From Pelargonium cotyledonis (Eukaryota; Streptophyta; Magnoliopsida; Geraniales; Geraniaceae), in the NCBI GenBank assembly GCA_036897625.1, contig JAYMTA010001244.1, positions 1 to 20,970 of the forward strand: a stretch of 20,970 nt of DNA, read 5' to 3'. Below are positions 20,831-20,970 of the stretch, in pieces (positions within the stretch are counted from its first letter, which is position 1; each line of letters begins with the position of its first letter). Below the pieces are notes generated by a model. The model did no database searches and was not told the origin of the DNA. It was given only the letters and a program-made list of their open reading frames with translations. The position numbers and the translations under genes are program-made.

Positions 20831-20970
20831 ATGGAAACTGGAGGAAAGATGAAAAAGGGTGCCGGAGGCAGGAAGGGAGGTGGCCCTAAGAAGAAGTCGG
20901 TGACTCGCTCCGTCAAGGCCGGTCTCCAGTTCCCGGTCGGTAGGATCGGTCGTTACTTGAAGAAAGGTCG
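20831..20970 (+). CDS. Histone H2A, probably H2A.W type, 5' part
   Basis: The visible 46 codons are the start of a histone H2A, cut by the window edge just after the first alpha-helix region. An N-terminal extension rich in Lys and Gly ([24 protein letters not shown]) is followed by the invariant H2A block [18 protein letters not shown]. The long N-tail with GGRK...KKKSV, and GRY-LKKGR in place of ARF-LKAGK, match plant H2A.W-type proteins rather than canonical H2A (which starts MAGRGK) or H2A.Z. H2A.W packages heterochromatin and bears a C-terminal SPKK motif, which lies beyond the window and so cannot be confirmed. The gene has a TATA box and octamer-like element upstream. Confidence 0.93.
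   Translation, partial: METGGKMKKGAGGRKGGGPKKKSVTRSVKAGLQFPVGRIGRYLKKG

Noticed and set aside
1-20970. CRISPR arrays, tRNA, rRNA or prokaryotic operon signals
   Set aside because: None seen; the window is intron-bearing plant nuclear DNA, and the TGGTATCAGAGC match to Met tRNA is the TRIM primer site, not a tRNA gene.

Overview
The window is plant nuclear DNA, most likely from a eudicot. It is AT-rich, and its genes are split by many short GT-AG introns with T-rich acceptors. It carries plant-type MITEs, and its proteins are plant families: a TDBD-PHD-GNAT chromatin protein, a plastid ArgJ and a plant H2A with an extended basic N-terminus. I could not assign a genus. Exon models below were worked out by hand from reading frame, splice sites and remembered family sequences; each keeps an open frame across its junctions except where stated.

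Layout: (1) 1-6238, + strand, the C-terminal 591 residues of a PHD-finger/acetyltransferase-like nuclear protein whose 5' end lies outside the window. (2) 7359-8458, +, a 131-residue RRM protein with an organelle (probably mitochondrial) presequence. (3) 9757-15410, +, a complete 17-exon gene for plastid ArgJ, the bifunctional ornithine acetyltransferase/N-acetylglutamate synthase of arginine synthesis. (4) 16084 to about 17755, - strand, a plant-specific acidic/lysine-rich protein of unknown function; the two 3' exons are firm and the 5' end is uncertain. It converges on ArgJ. (5) 20831-20970, +, the first 46 codons of a histone H2A, probably H2A.W type, cut by the window edge and preceded by a histone-like promoter.

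Mobile DNA is small and lies in introns and intergenic stretches: a 120-bp hAT-type MITE in an intron of gene 1, a 230-bp Stowaway MITE ending about 70 bp before the RRM start codon, a possible LINE 3' end between the RRM and ArgJ genes, a 410-bp TRIM (miniature LTR element) with a 5-bp target duplication, and a lone CACTA-like terminus. There are also two local tandem duplications inside introns.

The genes do not form a pathway. From memory, the order PHD-GNAT / RRM / ArgJ / unknown protein / core histone resembles Arabidopsis chromosome 2 around At2g37470-At2g37520, so the window looks like a conserved ancestral gene block. I found no previously undescribed system. The most useful observations are the likely GC-AG intron in ArgJ, the MITE in the RRM promoter, the TRIM with its internal repeats, and the unresolved start of gene 4.
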